36,409 bases of DNA from Gammaproteobacteria bacterium (GCA_003646405.1 QNFR01000016.1:1-36409); one strand, 5' to 3'. Counted from the first letter of the stretch, positions 17,574 to 26,946 are shown. Notes: generated by a model not told the origin, from the letters alone. Numbers and translations: made by a program.

Positions 17574-18479
17574 TCAGGGAATCTTGCCGGAAAACGTATC
17601 ACAGGCGGCAATATCACCCGACTCGAAGCCGGCCTTGAACCACTTCACCCGTTGCGCCGAAGTCCCGTGGGTAAAACTGTCGGGAACGACCTGGCGCCCG
17701 GCTTCCTGCTGCAGGCGGTCGTCGCCGATAGCCGTCGCCGCTTGCAGGGCCTCTTCGAGATCACCCGGGTCAAGTAGCTTGCGGTCGATATTGGCCGCAT
17801 GCGCCCACAAACCGGCAAAACAGTCCGCCTGCAGTTCCTGACGTACTGACAAAGCGTTAACCTGGGCTTTGCTCTTACCCCTGCCGACTGACTGCACCTG
17901 CTGGCTTATCCCCAGCAAAGTCTGCACATGGTGGCCGACCTCGTGGGCGATAACGTAGGCCTGGGCGAAATCCCCCGGGGCGCCATGCCGCACTTTCAGG
18001 TCGTGGAAAAAAGAGAGATCGATATAGAGCTGCTGGTCACCCGGGCAGTAGAACGGGCCAACAGCGGCGGTAGCCATGCCACAGGCGGAATTGACACGAC
18101 CGGTAAACAGTACCAGGGTGGGTTCCCGGTAGGCCTTACCCTGCTGCCGGAAGATGCCGTGCCAGGTATCCTCGGTGTCCGCCAGCACCACAGAGACAAA
18201 TTCCGCCATCTGTTGTTCCTGCTCGCTGAGTTGCCGCGTTGGCTGGGTGGCGCCGCCACCCGCACCCCCCATAAACAGGGACAAAACATCCACACCCAGC
18301 ATACGACCGCCGAAAATCACCACCACCCCGACAATCAGTACGGTTCGACCAATTTTAGTTCGTATCAGGGCCGGCAGGAATCGCAGGACTAACGGCGCCG
18401 CCCCTGCTGCACTGTAGCCCGGACTCTCCCCGCGCCGGTCCTCTACGTTGCTGCTGCGTCTGCCACTTTTCCAGCGCAT
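17574..18479 (-). CDS. Neutral zinc metallopeptidase, YpfJ family
   Basis: A 301-residue membrane-anchored protein. A basic N-terminus (MRWKSGRRSSNVEDRRGE) is followed by one membrane helix (TVLIVGVVVIFGGRMLGV, about 47-65) and a Gly-rich linker. The zinc motif HEVGHHVQ, preceded by DFAQAYVIA, sits at about residue 180, and the family segments VNSACGMATAAVGPFYCPGD and LQADCFAGLWAH (with a likely third ligand Glu/Asp) are intact. The family length of about 290-300 residues matches. Substrates are unknown. It converges on the Lon-like/Usp operon. Confidence 0.92.
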   Translation of the reverse strand: MRWKSGRRSSNVEDRRGESPGYSAAGAAPLVLRFLPALIRTKIGRTVLIVGVVVIFGGRMLGVDVLSLFMGGAGGGATQPTRQLSEQEQQMAEFVSVVLADTEDTWHGIFRQQGKAYREPTLVLFTGRVNSACGMATAAVGPFYCPGDQQLYIDLSFFHDLKVRHGAPGDFAQAYVIAHEVGHHVQTLLGISQQVQSVGRGKSKAQVNALSVRQELQADCFAGLWAHAANIDRKLLDPGDLEEALQAATAIGDDRLQQEAGRQVVPDSFTHGTSAQRVKWFKAGFESGDIAACDTFSGKIP

Positions 18480-18666
18480 GGAATATTCCCGTCGATGCTG
18501 TTATTCAGCTTGACTACACTCTGCAGCAAAACGACAAGGCAGTCCATACACAATCCACACATGGCAGGAAAGCAACATCATGACCGACAGTATTCTTATC
18601 GGCGATATTTCCAACTGCACGATCACATCCCGTTCATCCAGCGGCGGCCGCAAAGGCTGGCTGACC

Positions 18667-19605
18667 TCAGGTCCCTCGCAGGCGCCGCCAGAGACTGACA
18701 GCCCCCAACACCACGGCACCAGCGACCATCCCAATCAGCACGCTGGCCAGGGTCGGAGTAATCGCCGCCAGTACCGGACCCACTGCGGCAACGGCTTCCA
18801 ACTGAGTCGCCAGTATCCCGATCCAGACACTCAGGGCATGTATCCCATGAACCAGGATTCCGCCGCCCACCATAAACATCGCGATAGTACCCACCACCGC
18901 CAGCGCCTTCATCAGCCAGGGGGCGAAGCTCAACAAGCGAGCGCCAAACCAGCGCTGTGATCTCCGCCAGGCGCCCTCTCCCTCCCGCTGCATGAGGTAC
19001 AGGCCGGCATCGTCCAACTTCACAATACCGGCTACCAGGCCATAGACGCCTATTGTCATAATGATGGCGATACCGCACAGTACCAACACCTGTGCGGTGA
19101 AGTCCATATCGGCGACGATACCGAGGGTAAGTACAATAATTTCCGCGGAGAGAATAAAGTCCGTGCGCACAGCGCCCACAATCTTGGATTTTTCATATTC
19201 CACAAGGTCGACGGCAGGATCCGCCAGGTGCTCCACCAGGTCTTTATGCTCAACGGCCTCTTCCGCGCTATACAGGAATTTGTGAGCGACTTTTTCAAAA
19301 CCCTCATAGCACAGGTACAATCCGCCGAGCATCAGCAACGGCGTAATCAACCAGGGGGCCACAACAGATATAGCCAGTGCCGCCGGCACCAGGATACATT
19401 TGTTGCGAAAAGAGCCCTTGGCGACCGCCCAGACAACAGGCAACTCCCGGTCAGCTCGTACGCCGGTCACTTTTTCCGCATTGACCGCCAGGTCATCACC
19501 CAGCACCCCGGCAGTCTTCTTCGCCGCTACCTTGGTCATCAGCGCCACATCGTCCAAAACCGCTGCGTTATCGTCTAGCAATAACAGTAAGCTGCTGCCC
19601 GCCAT
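18667..19605 (-). CDS. DUF808 (YedI-like) membrane protein
   Basis: A 312-residue inner-membrane protein. It opens MAGSSLLLLLDDNAAVLDDVAL, the typical DUF808 start, then KKTAGVLGDDLAVNAEKVTG and five to seven membrane helices. The block GGLYLCYEGFEKVAHKF and the acidic loop VEYEKSKIVGAVRTDFILSAEIIV are also typical. Function is unknown. The ATG at 19605 follows GGAGCCAGG; the frame is open to an ATG at 19656, but family members begin with MAGSS. It is divergent from trhP. Confidence 0.9.
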   Translation of the reverse strand: MAGSSLLLLLDDNAAVLDDVALMTKVAAKKTAGVLGDDLAVNAEKVTGVRADRELPVVWAVAKGSFRNKCILVPAALAISVVAPWLITPLLMLGGLYLCYEGFEKVAHKFLYSAEEAVEHKDLVEHLADPAVDLVEYEKSKIVGAVRTDFILSAEIIVLTLGIVADMDFTAQVLVLCGIAIIMTIGVYGLVAGIVKLDDAGLYLMQREGEGAWRRSQRWFGARLLSFAPWLMKALAVVGTIAMFMVGGGILVHGIHALSVWIGILATQLEAVAAVGPVLAAITPTLASVLIGMVAGAVVLGAVSLWRRLRGT

Positions 19606-19747
19606 AATGCCTGGCTCCAATAAATACTTGTTCTTAAGGGGCATTTTGCCCTTCATTAACCTGAAACACTAGCTGGCTATTGCGTATATGGGTAGAATGC
19701 GCGCCACATTTTGATCAAAAACCCTACAAACAGCCACGACCACCATC

Positions 19748-21091
19748 ATGTCTACAGGCCCGTCTACAGCTATGTCTACAATAACGGCACCGGAGTTGCT
19801 TTCCCCGGCCGGTACCTTGAAGGCCATGCGCTACGCATTCGCCTACGGTGCCGACGCGGTGTATGCGGGCCAGCCCCGTTACAGCCTGCGGGTGCGTAAC
19901 AATGAGTTCAACAAGCTGGAGAACCTTGCGGCGGCGATCGAGGAGGCCCACGGCCTGGGCAAGCAGTTTTACCTCGCCTCCAACATTTCGCCACACAACG
20001 ACAAAGTGCGCTCTTATATCCGCGATCTGGAGCCGGTCATCGAGATGGGCCCGAATGCCCTGATCATGTCGGACCCGGGCCTGATCATGCTGGTAAAGGA
20101 GCGCTGGCCCGAGCAGGAGATTCACCTGTCGGTGCAGGCCAATGCCGTGAACTGGGCGACAGTAAAGTTCTGGCACAGGCAGGGCATCAGCCGGGTGATT
20201 CTGTCGCGAGAGCTGGGCCTGGGGGAAATCGAGGAAATCCGCCAACAGTGTCCGGAGATGGAACTGGAGGTATTCGTGCACGGAGCCCTGTGCATCGCCT
20301 ACTCAGGCCGTTGTCTGTTGTCCGGCTACATGACCCACCGGGATTCCAACCAGGGCGCCTGCACCAACTCCTGCCGTTGGGAATACAATGCCCACGAAGC
20401 CGAGCAGACGGACACCGGCGACATCATCGCCACAGAGCAGGTCGCAGGATATCCCGGGGCAGACCAACCTGTACTGCTGCAGGAAAAGAATCGTCCCGGT
20501 GAGTACATGCCCGCCTATGAGGACGAGCACGGCACCTACATCATGAATTCAAAGGACCTGCGCGCCGTGCAGCACGTAGAGCAACTGGTGAAGATGGGCA
20601 TCCACTCGTTGAAGATAGAGGGCCGCACCAAGAGCCACTATTACGTGGCGCGCACCGCTCAGGTCTACCGCCGGGCCATAGACAACGCCGTGGCCGGCAG
20701 GCCCTTCGACATGGGGCTGATGACGGAGCTGGAACACCTGGCCAATCGCGGTTACACAGAAGGATTTTACCGCCGCCATGTGCCCAGTGAGTACCAGAAC
20801 TATGAGGCGGGCCACTCCGGCAATCCCAACCAGCAGTTCGTGGGAGAGGCGCTGGCCTGTGACGGAGAGCGCATGACGGTGGATGTGAAGAACTACTTTC
20901 AGGTGGGCGACACCCTGGAACTGATCAGTCCCGCAGGCAATCAACGCTTCACTCTGGAACAAATCACCAACCGCAGCGGCGAGGCCGTGGAAGAAGCACC
21001 GGGGTCAGGCCATGTGGTGACCATCCCCCTGCCCCAGGGGCATGGCGTTACCGGGGATGGTGGCAACGCCCTCCTGATGCGCTACCTCTGA
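19748..21091 (+). CDS. trhP: tRNA hydroxylation protein TrhP (U32 family, YegQ)
   Basis: A 447-residue member of the U32 'peptidase' family and a close match in layout to E. coli YegQ/TrhP, which takes part in hydroxylation of wobble uridine in tRNA (ho5U) with a prephenate-dependent route. Visible blocks are PELLSPAGTLKAMRYAFAYGADAVYAG, FVHGALCIAYSGRCLLS, the Cys-rich NQGACTNSCRWEY and MNSKDLRAVQHVEQLVKMG followed by SLKIEGRTKS. The conserved cysteines may carry an Fe-S cluster. The start is uncertain between 19748 and 19772, since TCTACA is repeated three times there and neither ATG has a strong ribosome binding site. The gene ends 3 bases before the convergent VOC gene. Confidence 0.93.
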   Translation: MSTGPSTAMSTITAPELLSPAGTLKAMRYAFAYGADAVYAGQPRYSLRVRNNEFNKLENLAAAIEEAHGLGKQFYLASNISPHNDKVRSYIRDLEPVIEMGPNALIMSDPGLIMLVKERWPEQEIHLSVQANAVNWATVKFWHRQGISRVILSRELGLGEIEEIRQQCPEMELEVFVHGALCIAYSGRCLLSGYMTHRDSNQGACTNSCRWEYNAHEAEQTDTGDIIATEQVAGYPGADQPVLLQEKNRPGEYMPAYEDEHGTYIMNSKDLRAVQHVEQLVKMGIHSLKIEGRTKSHYYVARTAQVYRRAIDNAVAGRPFDMGLMTELEHLANRGYTEGFYRRHVPSEYQNYEAGHSGNPNQQFVGEALACDGERMTVDVKNYFQVGDTLELISPAGNQRFTLEQITNRSGEAVEEAPGSGHVVTIPLPQGHGVTGDGGNALLMRYL

Positions 21092-21094
21092 CTA

Positions 21095-21460
21095 TTACCC
21101 CATATGGAAGAAGCATATTTTATTGCCATCGGGGTCGCGGAAATAGGCCCCGTAGAAACCGTCCATACGCTGACCCGGCTCGCCTTCGTCGGTACCGCCC
21201 AGCTCCAGCGCCTTAGCGTAGAGCTTATCGACCATTTCCTTTGAGCCCGGCGGAATAGCGACCATATTGCCGTTGCCGGGATCAGGCGCCTCTTTGTTGA
21301 ACGGTATACAAACCGCCAGCATCGGGCCTCCGGGAGAGCCAATTGCCGCAAAGCGACCCATATCCATCAGAACAGAGGCGCCCAGGTCCTCTAGTAAAGC
21401 GACATAGAAGGCCTTGGCTTTTTCAACATCCGCCGTACCTATAGTGACATAACCGATCAT
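21095..21460 (-). CDS. VOC-superfamily protein
   Basis: A 121-residue glyoxalase/bleomycin-resistance-fold protein: MIGYVTIGTADVEKAKAFYVALLEDLGA at the start and FYGAYFRDPDGNKICFFHMG at the end. In place of the usual C-terminal metal-ligand Glu there is KICFFH, so metal binding is doubtful. The ATG at 21460 follows GGAG and removes an unlikely 41-residue extension. It has normal GC for the region, unlike the other VOC gene at 13698. It follows ppk1 on the same strand at a distance of 149 bases. Confidence 0.85.
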   Translation of the reverse strand: MIGYVTIGTADVEKAKAFYVALLEDLGASVLMDMGRFAAIGSPGGPMLAVCIPFNKEAPDPGNGNMVAIPPGSKEMVDKLYAKALELGGTDEGEPGQRMDGFYGAYFRDPDGNKICFFHMG

Positions 21461-21608
21461 TTGTTTTCTCCGTTTGAATAATCCTGTGAACCAGGCGATG
21501 ACGAGTATCAGACAGCTGTCTGGCCGGCGAGTGTACACCACTACCTGCCATCTGCAACACACGTACGATCCCAATCCTCTCAATCATTGTAGTAAGTCTT
21601 CACCATTG

Positions 21609-23750
21609 TCATTTCAGATTGCGCCTGCGTCTGGTCGGCTGATTCATGCGAGATTTCGGGTAGCGCGGCAACTTGCCGGTATCAAGGTAGCGATGAATGG
21701 TTTCCTGGGAGCGAATCCTGGTGGACTTTTTCTTGTTATGCACATAAGCATTGGTCTGATTCTGGTCCAGCACGCGTGCCCGTACGTTGTCGTGCCATTG
21801 TTGATCCAGTGTGTCCTGCAGTATCCGCTGTGCATCCTCATCGAAGACAGGGCACAACACCTCCACCCGGCAGTCCAGGTTGCGCGTCATCAGATCTGCC
21901 GAGCCAATCAGGTAGCGCGGGTTGCCGCGGTTATAAAATACATAGACCCTGGGGTGCTCCAGATAGCGATCGACGATACTGATAGCCTGAATATTTTCCG
22001 AGATACCCTTTACCCCTGGCAGTAGCGAACACATGCCACGCACATTCAGTTTGATCTCTACGCCGGCCTGGCTGGCCTCATAGAGTTTCATCACCATCTC
22101 TTTATCTACCAGGTTATTACACTTGAGGGTCATGGACGCGCGATAACCCGCGTGGGCGTTGGTGATTTCCTGCTCTACCAATTCCATCAGACCGGAACGT
22201 GCGGTGTGGGGAGATACCAACAGCACACGGTATTTGGGACGCCGGTAGTTGTACCGCAGAAAATCAAAGACATTGTAGACATCCTTGCCCACATTCTGGT
22301 CGTAGGTAATCAGGGTGAAATCTGTATACAGGCGCGCGGTTTTCTCATTGAAATTACCTGTACCGATATGACTGTAGTAGCGGGTGGCATTGCCCTCGCG
22401 ACGCTCAATCAGCAACAGCTTACTGTGCACCTTGAGCCCGGGAATACCGAAAATTACGTTGATGCCGCTCTCGGTCAAGCGCTGTGCCCAGTTGATATTG
22501 GCCTCTTCATCAAAGCGCGCCGCCAACTCCACTACCGCCAACACCTGCTTGCCATTGTGCACGGCATTCACCAGCGCATCGATAACCTGTGAATCTCTGG
22601 CCACCCGGTAAAGGCAAATTTTAATCCTGGTCACGTGCGGATCCAGAGCCGCGGTTTTTAGCAAGTCCACCACGTAACTGTATGGATGGTAGGGATAATA
22701 GAGAAAAATATCCTTTTCCCGAATCGCGTCAAAAATGTTGCCCTGTTCATCCAGGCGGGCAATACGCACCGGCGGCAAGGGCTTGAACGCCAGGTATTTT
22801 GGCCCGACATTGGGGAAACTTATAAAATCTTTGGAGTTATGGTAGCGGCCACCGGCAATCAAGCTGTCGTATTTGCCAAAGCCGAAGCGTGTGCACAGGT
22901 ATTCCACCAAACGCTCAGGCATTTTCCCGTCATAGACCATGCGTACCGCATCCGCTTTGCGGCGTTGTTTCAAGCTCACAGCCATCTTGTCAATCAGGCT
23001 CTGGCTGATGCCGGTATCGATTTCCAGTTCCGCGTCCCTGGAGAACTTGAAGCAGTAGGCTCGAGCCTGGTCGATGGGAATAACGCCGCGAAACATCTGT
23101 TCCAGGCAGGCACGCATAATATTGTCCAGCACGATAAAGACCTTGCCACCCCTGCCTCTCCTGCGGGGTATTTCAATAAAACGATCCAGTCGGTCAGTAG
23201 GCACCTCTACCACAGCATAGTGGTAGTCTTCCCTTGATCTGATATCAACCGCCAGGTAAATCGACTCATCGTTCAGTGTCGGTATGGCCTGCGCCTCCCT
23301 GAGCATGATCGGCTCCAGTTCGGGTAGCACCCTGCTGGTAAAATACGATTGCACAAAAGCGGCCTGCCCGGAGTCCAGCTGGTTTTCGTTGATCAGGTAA
23401 ATTTTACGCGTCGCCAGCCCCTCCATTATCTCTATATAGATCCTGTCGAATTCCTTCTGCAGGTCAACCACGCGCTTTTGAATCGCTGCCAACAGGGCCT
23501 TGGACTGCTGCCTGTTATCGCCCCCGGACATGGCAATCAGTCGCCGGACTTCCGCCACACGCACCCGGAAAAACTCATCCGAGTTGTTGGAAAATATACC
23601 CAGATAGCGCAGGCGCTCGATGATGGGGACGGAATCATCCGCCGCCTCCTGTAATACGCGCGCGTTAAAGGAAAGCCAACTCAACTCCCGCGGCATAAAC
23701 AGGTCGTGGTCCAGAAGGTCTGCCAGGCGTTTCTTGATCGGGCTGGCCAT
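21609..23750 (-). CDS. ppk1: Polyphosphate kinase 1
   Basis: Makes polyphosphate from ATP through a phosphohistidine. The 713-residue protein has the N domain (LFMPRELSWLSFNARVLQEA, FSNNSDEFFRVRVAEVRRL), the H domain and the two PLD-like catalytic domains. The autophosphorylated His lies in GLKVHSKLLLI, and the second catalytic His in YLEHPRVYVFYN. The block YSHIGTGNFNEKTARLYTDF is also intact. The ATG at 23750 follows GGAG by 6 bases and gives the usual start; an upstream ATG at 23825 adds an unlikely Cys-rich stretch. No ppx is next to it. Two minus-strand terminators (23903-24048) insulate it from the upstream gene, so it should have its own promoter. Confidence 0.96.
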   Translation of the reverse strand: MASPIKKRLADLLDHDLFMPRELSWLSFNARVLQEAADDSVPIIERLRYLGIFSNNSDEFFRVRVAEVRRLIAMSGGDNRQQSKALLAAIQKRVVDLQKEFDRIYIEIMEGLATRKIYLINENQLDSGQAAFVQSYFTSRVLPELEPIMLREAQAIPTLNDESIYLAVDIRSREDYHYAVVEVPTDRLDRFIEIPRRRGRGGKVFIVLDNIMRACLEQMFRGVIPIDQARAYCFKFSRDAELEIDTGISQSLIDKMAVSLKQRRKADAVRMVYDGKMPERLVEYLCTRFGFGKYDSLIAGGRYHNSKDFISFPNVGPKYLAFKPLPPVRIARLDEQGNIFDAIREKDIFLYYPYHPYSYVVDLLKTAALDPHVTRIKICLYRVARDSQVIDALVNAVHNGKQVLAVVELAARFDEEANINWAQRLTESGINVIFGIPGLKVHSKLLLIERREGNATRYYSHIGTGNFNEKTARLYTDFTLITYDQNVGKDVYNVFDFLRYNYRRPKYRVLLVSPHTARSGLMELVEQEITNAHAGYRASMTLKCNNLVDKEMVMKLYEASQAGVEIKLNVRGMCSLLPGVKGISENIQAISIVDRYLEHPRVYVFYNRGNPRYLIGSADLMTRNLDCRVEVLCPVFDEDAQRILQDTLDQQWHDNVRARVLDQNQTNAYVHNKKKSTRIRSQETIHRYLDTGKLPRYPKSRMNQPTRRRRNLK

Positions 23751-23902
23751 AACATCTCCAATCGCTAAAAAAATGATAAAACACCAAAACTCGCGCGTTC
23801 TACAACACGCGACAGGAACAACCAATTTAATACACTTCGAGGTGGAACTGTAGCCTCACCCGACGATAAATGACCGCCTATTGGGAGAGGATGATCTCAG
23901 TC

Positions 23903-23928
23903 AAAAAAAGCCTGGCATAAAGCCGGGC
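23903..23928 (-). terminator. Intrinsic terminator, distal copy
   Basis: On the minus strand GCCCGGC, TTTAT and GCCAGGC form a 7-bp stem with one G-T wobble, followed by seven T residues. Confidence 0.85.
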
Positions 23929-24005
23929 AAAGTAGGGATTTCCTACAGGGGGATTACTCGTTGATCGCCAGCCAGAGCTGCCACAAGCTTGTTCAGGGGC
24001 TCCCT

Positions 24006-24048
24006 AAAAAAAGCCCGGTAATTCCCCCAATACAACCAGGGGCCGGGC
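24006..24048 (-). terminator. Intrinsic terminator, proximal copy
   Basis: On the minus strand GCCCGG continuing into CCCC pairs with GGGG and CCGGGC across a small bulge, then seven T residues. It lies 33 bases past the stop of the small gene at 24081. Confidence 0.85.
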
Positions 24049-24080
24049 AAGGTAGGGAACTGTGCTCCCGCCAGAGCATT

Positions 24081-24485
24081 TCAGGCTGCCATTTCGTCGA
24101 AGGCACCCGGATACGCCGCGCGTACCGCGTTAAAACTATAGTCTTCCATGCCCAGCTGTTTCAGTACGGGCAGGACGTCCTCGCTATCGCTAGATTTCAT
24201 CCGCTTAAGCAGCGCCGGCAGCACACCATGTCGATTCACCAGTTGCCAGGTGCCCGTCGCGCGGGTGCGCTTACCTTTGTTAAAACTGAGGGCCTCTTCG
24301 TAGGCATAGATAGCGCGCACCGCTTTGTGCTCAACGTCGGACCCGGTTTCGTGAGACTCGGCGCGCAGATCCACCGCGCGGCGGTAAGCTTGCAAGGCGA
24401 GCTCATGGTGCCCCCTGCGCCGGGCATTCTTCGCAAATACATAGCACAACTCGGGCTCCTTGATCCTCAGTACCAGTTCGTGCAT
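24081..24485 (-). CDS. Small helical protein of unknown function, possible TPR-like repeat
   Basis: A 134-residue soluble protein with no signal peptide or membrane segment. The helix pair around YVFAKNARRRGHHELALQAYRRAVDLRA resembles a tetratricopeptide repeat. A basic stretch SFNKGKRTRATGTW follows, and then LPALLKRMKSSDSEDVLPVLKQLGM. AAGGGA lies 7 bases before the ATG at 24485, and a terminator follows the stop, so it is an independent transcript. I do not recognise the family. It lies between a tandem universal stress gene and ppk1, which hints at a stress role without proving it. Confidence 0.75.
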   Translation of the reverse strand: MHELVLRIKEPELCYVFAKNARRRGHHELALQAYRRAVDLRAESHETGSDVEHKAVRAIYAYEEALSFNKGKRTRATGTWQLVNRHGVLPALLKRMKSSDSEDVLPVLKQLGMEDYSFNAVRAAYPGAFDEMAA

Positions 24486-24833
24486 GTCTTATCCCTTCTC
24501 AATTTACGGGGTGGATATCACCGCGTTCGCTCATCGTGGGAGAGATAATATGGGAGCAATGCTGTTTTCTACATGGCTGAACGCGACAACGGCATGACCA
24601 TTTGCGACACGGGCCATTCCAGACCTAGAAATAACTTTAAAATACTGTTTTTTCTGCTTGATTTTTATCAATAAAAAAGCCCGACAATCACAGAATGATC
24701 GCGGGCCAAACAGCCGTTGTTTCGGGGCAGAAACGTCGGCCAGGGGACGTTAGCACGTGCAGGGAATGCAACGTGCTGTATTGAAGATAGTCGATTTCAA
24801 GGAAATAGCAAACTTATGCATAAAAAAGTATTC
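24486..24833. other. Intergenic gap with one terminator
   Basis: No gene is supported. 24673-24706 holds the terminator of the universal stress gene on the minus strand. The AT-rich part at 24630-24680 probably includes the promoter of the small gene that starts at 24485, but no clear -35/-10 pair was identified. Confidence 0.5.
24673..24706 (-). terminator. Intrinsic terminator after the universal stress gene
   Basis: Minus-strand stem GCCCG and CGGGC with an inner ATCA/TGAT pairing, followed by six T residues (TTTTTTAT). Confidence 0.8.
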
Positions 24834-25703
24834 TCAGGGCTTTATTGCCATCACATCTGTCTTCATGTGACGCAGTACTCTCTCTGCGGTGTTACCCAGT
24901 AGCCTGGCCCTGACGCCCTTGCGCGCGACAGTGCCCATTACCACGATTTGGGCTCGCACCTTGGCCGCACGGCTGGTAATGACCTTTTCCACAGGGCCGC
25001 GCTTGCAATGAAACGCGCTCTCGGGGATGTCATGGGCGGCGGCCAACTTGCGGATCTGGGATTTCATATCCTCTTTCGCCTCCTTGACAAAAGCGATGGG
25101 ATCAACCAAATCCAGGTCTGACAACAATGTGGGGATTTCTATGGCTGTAATGATTTCCAGTTCAACATCCAGAGCCCCAGCCAGCCCTTTGGCAATGCCC
25201 AGTACTTTGTCATTTAGCGCGCGTTTACTCACCATCGAACTGGACAAATCGAGCGTCACCAACACCGGTCTGGCGCGGTGCCACTTCTTTTCGGCGACCA
25301 GCAGCACCGGCGCGGGGCACTCTCGCAGTAATTGCCAATCCGTAGAAGTATGGACCAGAGAGTCAGAGCGGTTACCGGTCTTGACCACTCCCAAATATTT
25401 TTTGGTCGCACAGCGCTTGCTAACCCAGCGGTCGATATCCTTTGCCCACACCACTTCCAGGCACACCTTTTGGCCCGGTTGCCTGAATTTGTTGATACGC
25501 GCCTGAACATCCCGCTCGCGTTCGGCCAACAGGCGCTTACGAATATCCGCCTGCTCAGTTGTCTTGACCTTTAATTGCTTGAGGGGAGCGTAAGTAAACG
25601 CCACCACATCCGTGTCCTGCCCCAGCTTTGCAGCGAGCTGCAGCCCCCTGGGGATGGCGTAACACTTGTCTTTAATATCGGCAATTATCAGTATTTTACT
25701 CAT
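24834..25703 (-). CDS. Tandem universal stress protein, UspE-like
   Basis: A 289-residue cytosolic protein with two Usp domains (about 1-140 and 145-289). The second ends in VVMGTVARKGVRARLLGNTAERVL, the G-2x-G-9x-G-(S/N)T nucleotide-binding pattern, and VMAIKP. The first half is degenerate (LGVVKTGNRSDSLVHTSTDWQLL). UspE proteins are induced by starvation and growth arrest. AGGGG lies about 9 bases before the ATG at 25703, and a terminator follows. It is a single-gene unit. Confidence 0.88.
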   Translation of the reverse strand: MSKILIIADIKDKCYAIPRGLQLAAKLGQDTDVVAFTYAPLKQLKVKTTEQADIRKRLLAERERDVQARINKFRQPGQKVCLEVVWAKDIDRWVSKRCATKKYLGVVKTGNRSDSLVHTSTDWQLLRECPAPVLLVAEKKWHRARPVLVTLDLSSSMVSKRALNDKVLGIAKGLAGALDVELEIITAIEIPTLLSDLDLVDPIAFVKEAKEDMKSQIRKLAAAHDIPESAFHCKRGPVEKVITSRAAKVRAQIVVMGTVARKGVRARLLGNTAERVLRHMKTDVMAIKP

Positions 25704-25920
25704 GTTGAAACCCCTGATTGTTTTAGCAAACCAGGAGGATTATAGAGCCTGGAAGGAAACTGGGAAGTGGCCTGGATCAATTCCTGTGAAATTAAACTGC
25801 GATTTCCAGGTTTAACCGGGCCCAATACAGCGCGGCATTCATCAATCGGACTTTTATACCGGCGACAAATCATCAGTACAACCGTGAGGCGGCCGGTAGA
25901 AGTAATACTAGCGGCAGTGG

Positions 25921-26946
25921 CTAATGACCCTCAGATGTATCGCGAAATTCTGCCGGGGCCACCCCGGTCCACCGTTTGAACGCGCGGGAAAAAGTGCTGG
26001 GCTCGGAAAACCCCAACAGATAGGAGGTCTCCACGACTGAGCGACTGGGCTGGCGCAGATATTTGCGGGCCAGTTGCAGCCGGGTATCCTGTAACAAGCC
26101 CATAAAACTGGTGCCCTCCTCCTTGAGTTTCCGCTGCAGGGTGCGGTTGCTGACATGCAAAGCATCGGCAATTTGCTGCTGATTGGGTGGGCCGTCCGGC
26201 AGTTTCTCGACAATTTGGCCCACCACCTCACGCGCTGTAGTATGTGCCAGAAAACTGTCCAGGTAAGCCCGGGTCTGCTCATCGTTGACCCGCGCCAGCG
26301 CAGGGTCACCGGTTATCAGTGGCTCCATGATGTCGGCGCGGGACCAGGTAATGCGAGTGGTAGCGCAATCGAATTCCATCCGGCTGGATAACATGTACTC
26401 CCAGCGCTGGGGGTTCTCTGGCCGTGGCCGCTCGACTTGAATGAGAACCGGGGCCAGGAACTCTCCCACGGTAAGGCGACACATACGGGTGATCATACCC
26501 ACCCCGTAGTCGCAACCAGCCGCAACAAAGTTATCCACCTCCAGATGACGCCCCAGGTAAACATGGATCAGATCGCTCTCTTCTTCGAGTCTCAAGTCGG
26601 CGCTTGTGCTGATCAATTTGCCAAACCGGACCATTCGCAGCAGGCCGTCGTAGACCGAGTCACTGGCCAGCCAGGCCAGGCCCAGGCCATGTAATATCTG
26701 CGGCTGCAGTTGTTCCGCGGCCATCAGACCAAAAGCCTCATCCCCGGTCAGTTTTACGCAGCGCTCCAACAAGGCATGAAAAACTTCATGGGACACCCGC
26801 CAGTCCGGGTTGGCTGCCTTGGCCATGTCGATCCCCATATCCTCCAGCACCGCCATGGCATCAATACCCTGCATACGCAGGGCCTGCGCCACGGGCAGGA
26901 CAAAGGTCGCGAGCATGGAGTGCTCAAGTGGGGAAACGTCATTCAT
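25921..26946 (-). CDS. AraC-family transcriptional regulator
   Basis: A 341-residue regulator. The N-terminal ligand-binding region resembles the OruR/ArgR-type 'arabinose-binding' domain (LPVAQALRMQGIDAMAVLEDMGID, HEVFHALLERCVKLTGDEAFGL). The C-terminal double helix-turn-helix (about 255-335) contains QQIADALHVSNRTLQRKLKEE and SVVETSYLLGFSEPSTFSRAFKRW. It precedes the nucleoside-recognition gene on the plus-strand map but both are on the minus strand, with this gene downstream (48 bases from the other's stop). Target genes are unknown; the ligand may be an amino acid or a fatty acid. Confidence 0.9.
   Translation of the reverse strand: MNDVSPLEHSMLATFVLPVAQALRMQGIDAMAVLEDMGIDMAKAANPDWRVSHEVFHALLERCVKLTGDEAFGLMAAEQLQPQILHGLGLAWLASDSVYDGLLRMVRFGKLISTSADLRLEEESDLIHVYLGRHLEVDNFVAAGCDYGVGMITRMCRLTVGEFLAPVLIQVERPRPENPQRWEYMLSSRMEFDCATTRITWSRADIMEPLITGDPALARVNDEQTRAYLDSFLAHTTAREVVGQIVEKLPDGPPNQQQIADALHVSNRTLQRKLKEEGTSFMGLLQDTRLQLARKYLRQPSRSVVETSYLLGFSEPSTFSRAFKRWTGVAPAEFRDTSEGH

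Larger units (their letters stand above)
23751..24080. other. Intergenic gap with two similar minus-strand terminators
   Basis: No protein gene is credible. The gap holds two intrinsic terminators on the minus strand (23903-23928 and 24006-24048). Each is preceded by an almost identical 17-base segment (23922-23938 and 24042-24058, differing at one base), which suggests duplication. A further short hairpin, GTAGG-GATTT-CCTAC, lies at 23932-23946. The ppk1 promoter must lie between about 23751 and 23900. Confidence 0.6.

Noticed and set aside
18580-18960. Plus-strand open frame between the metallopeptidase and DUF808 genes
   Set aside because: It mostly overlaps the DUF808 gene on the other strand and encodes a His/Gln-rich, featureless protein.
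23929-24005. Tiny minus-strand open frame (13 codons from a GTG) between the two terminators
   Set aside because: Too short, no ribosome binding site and no similarity; the hairpins explain the segment better.
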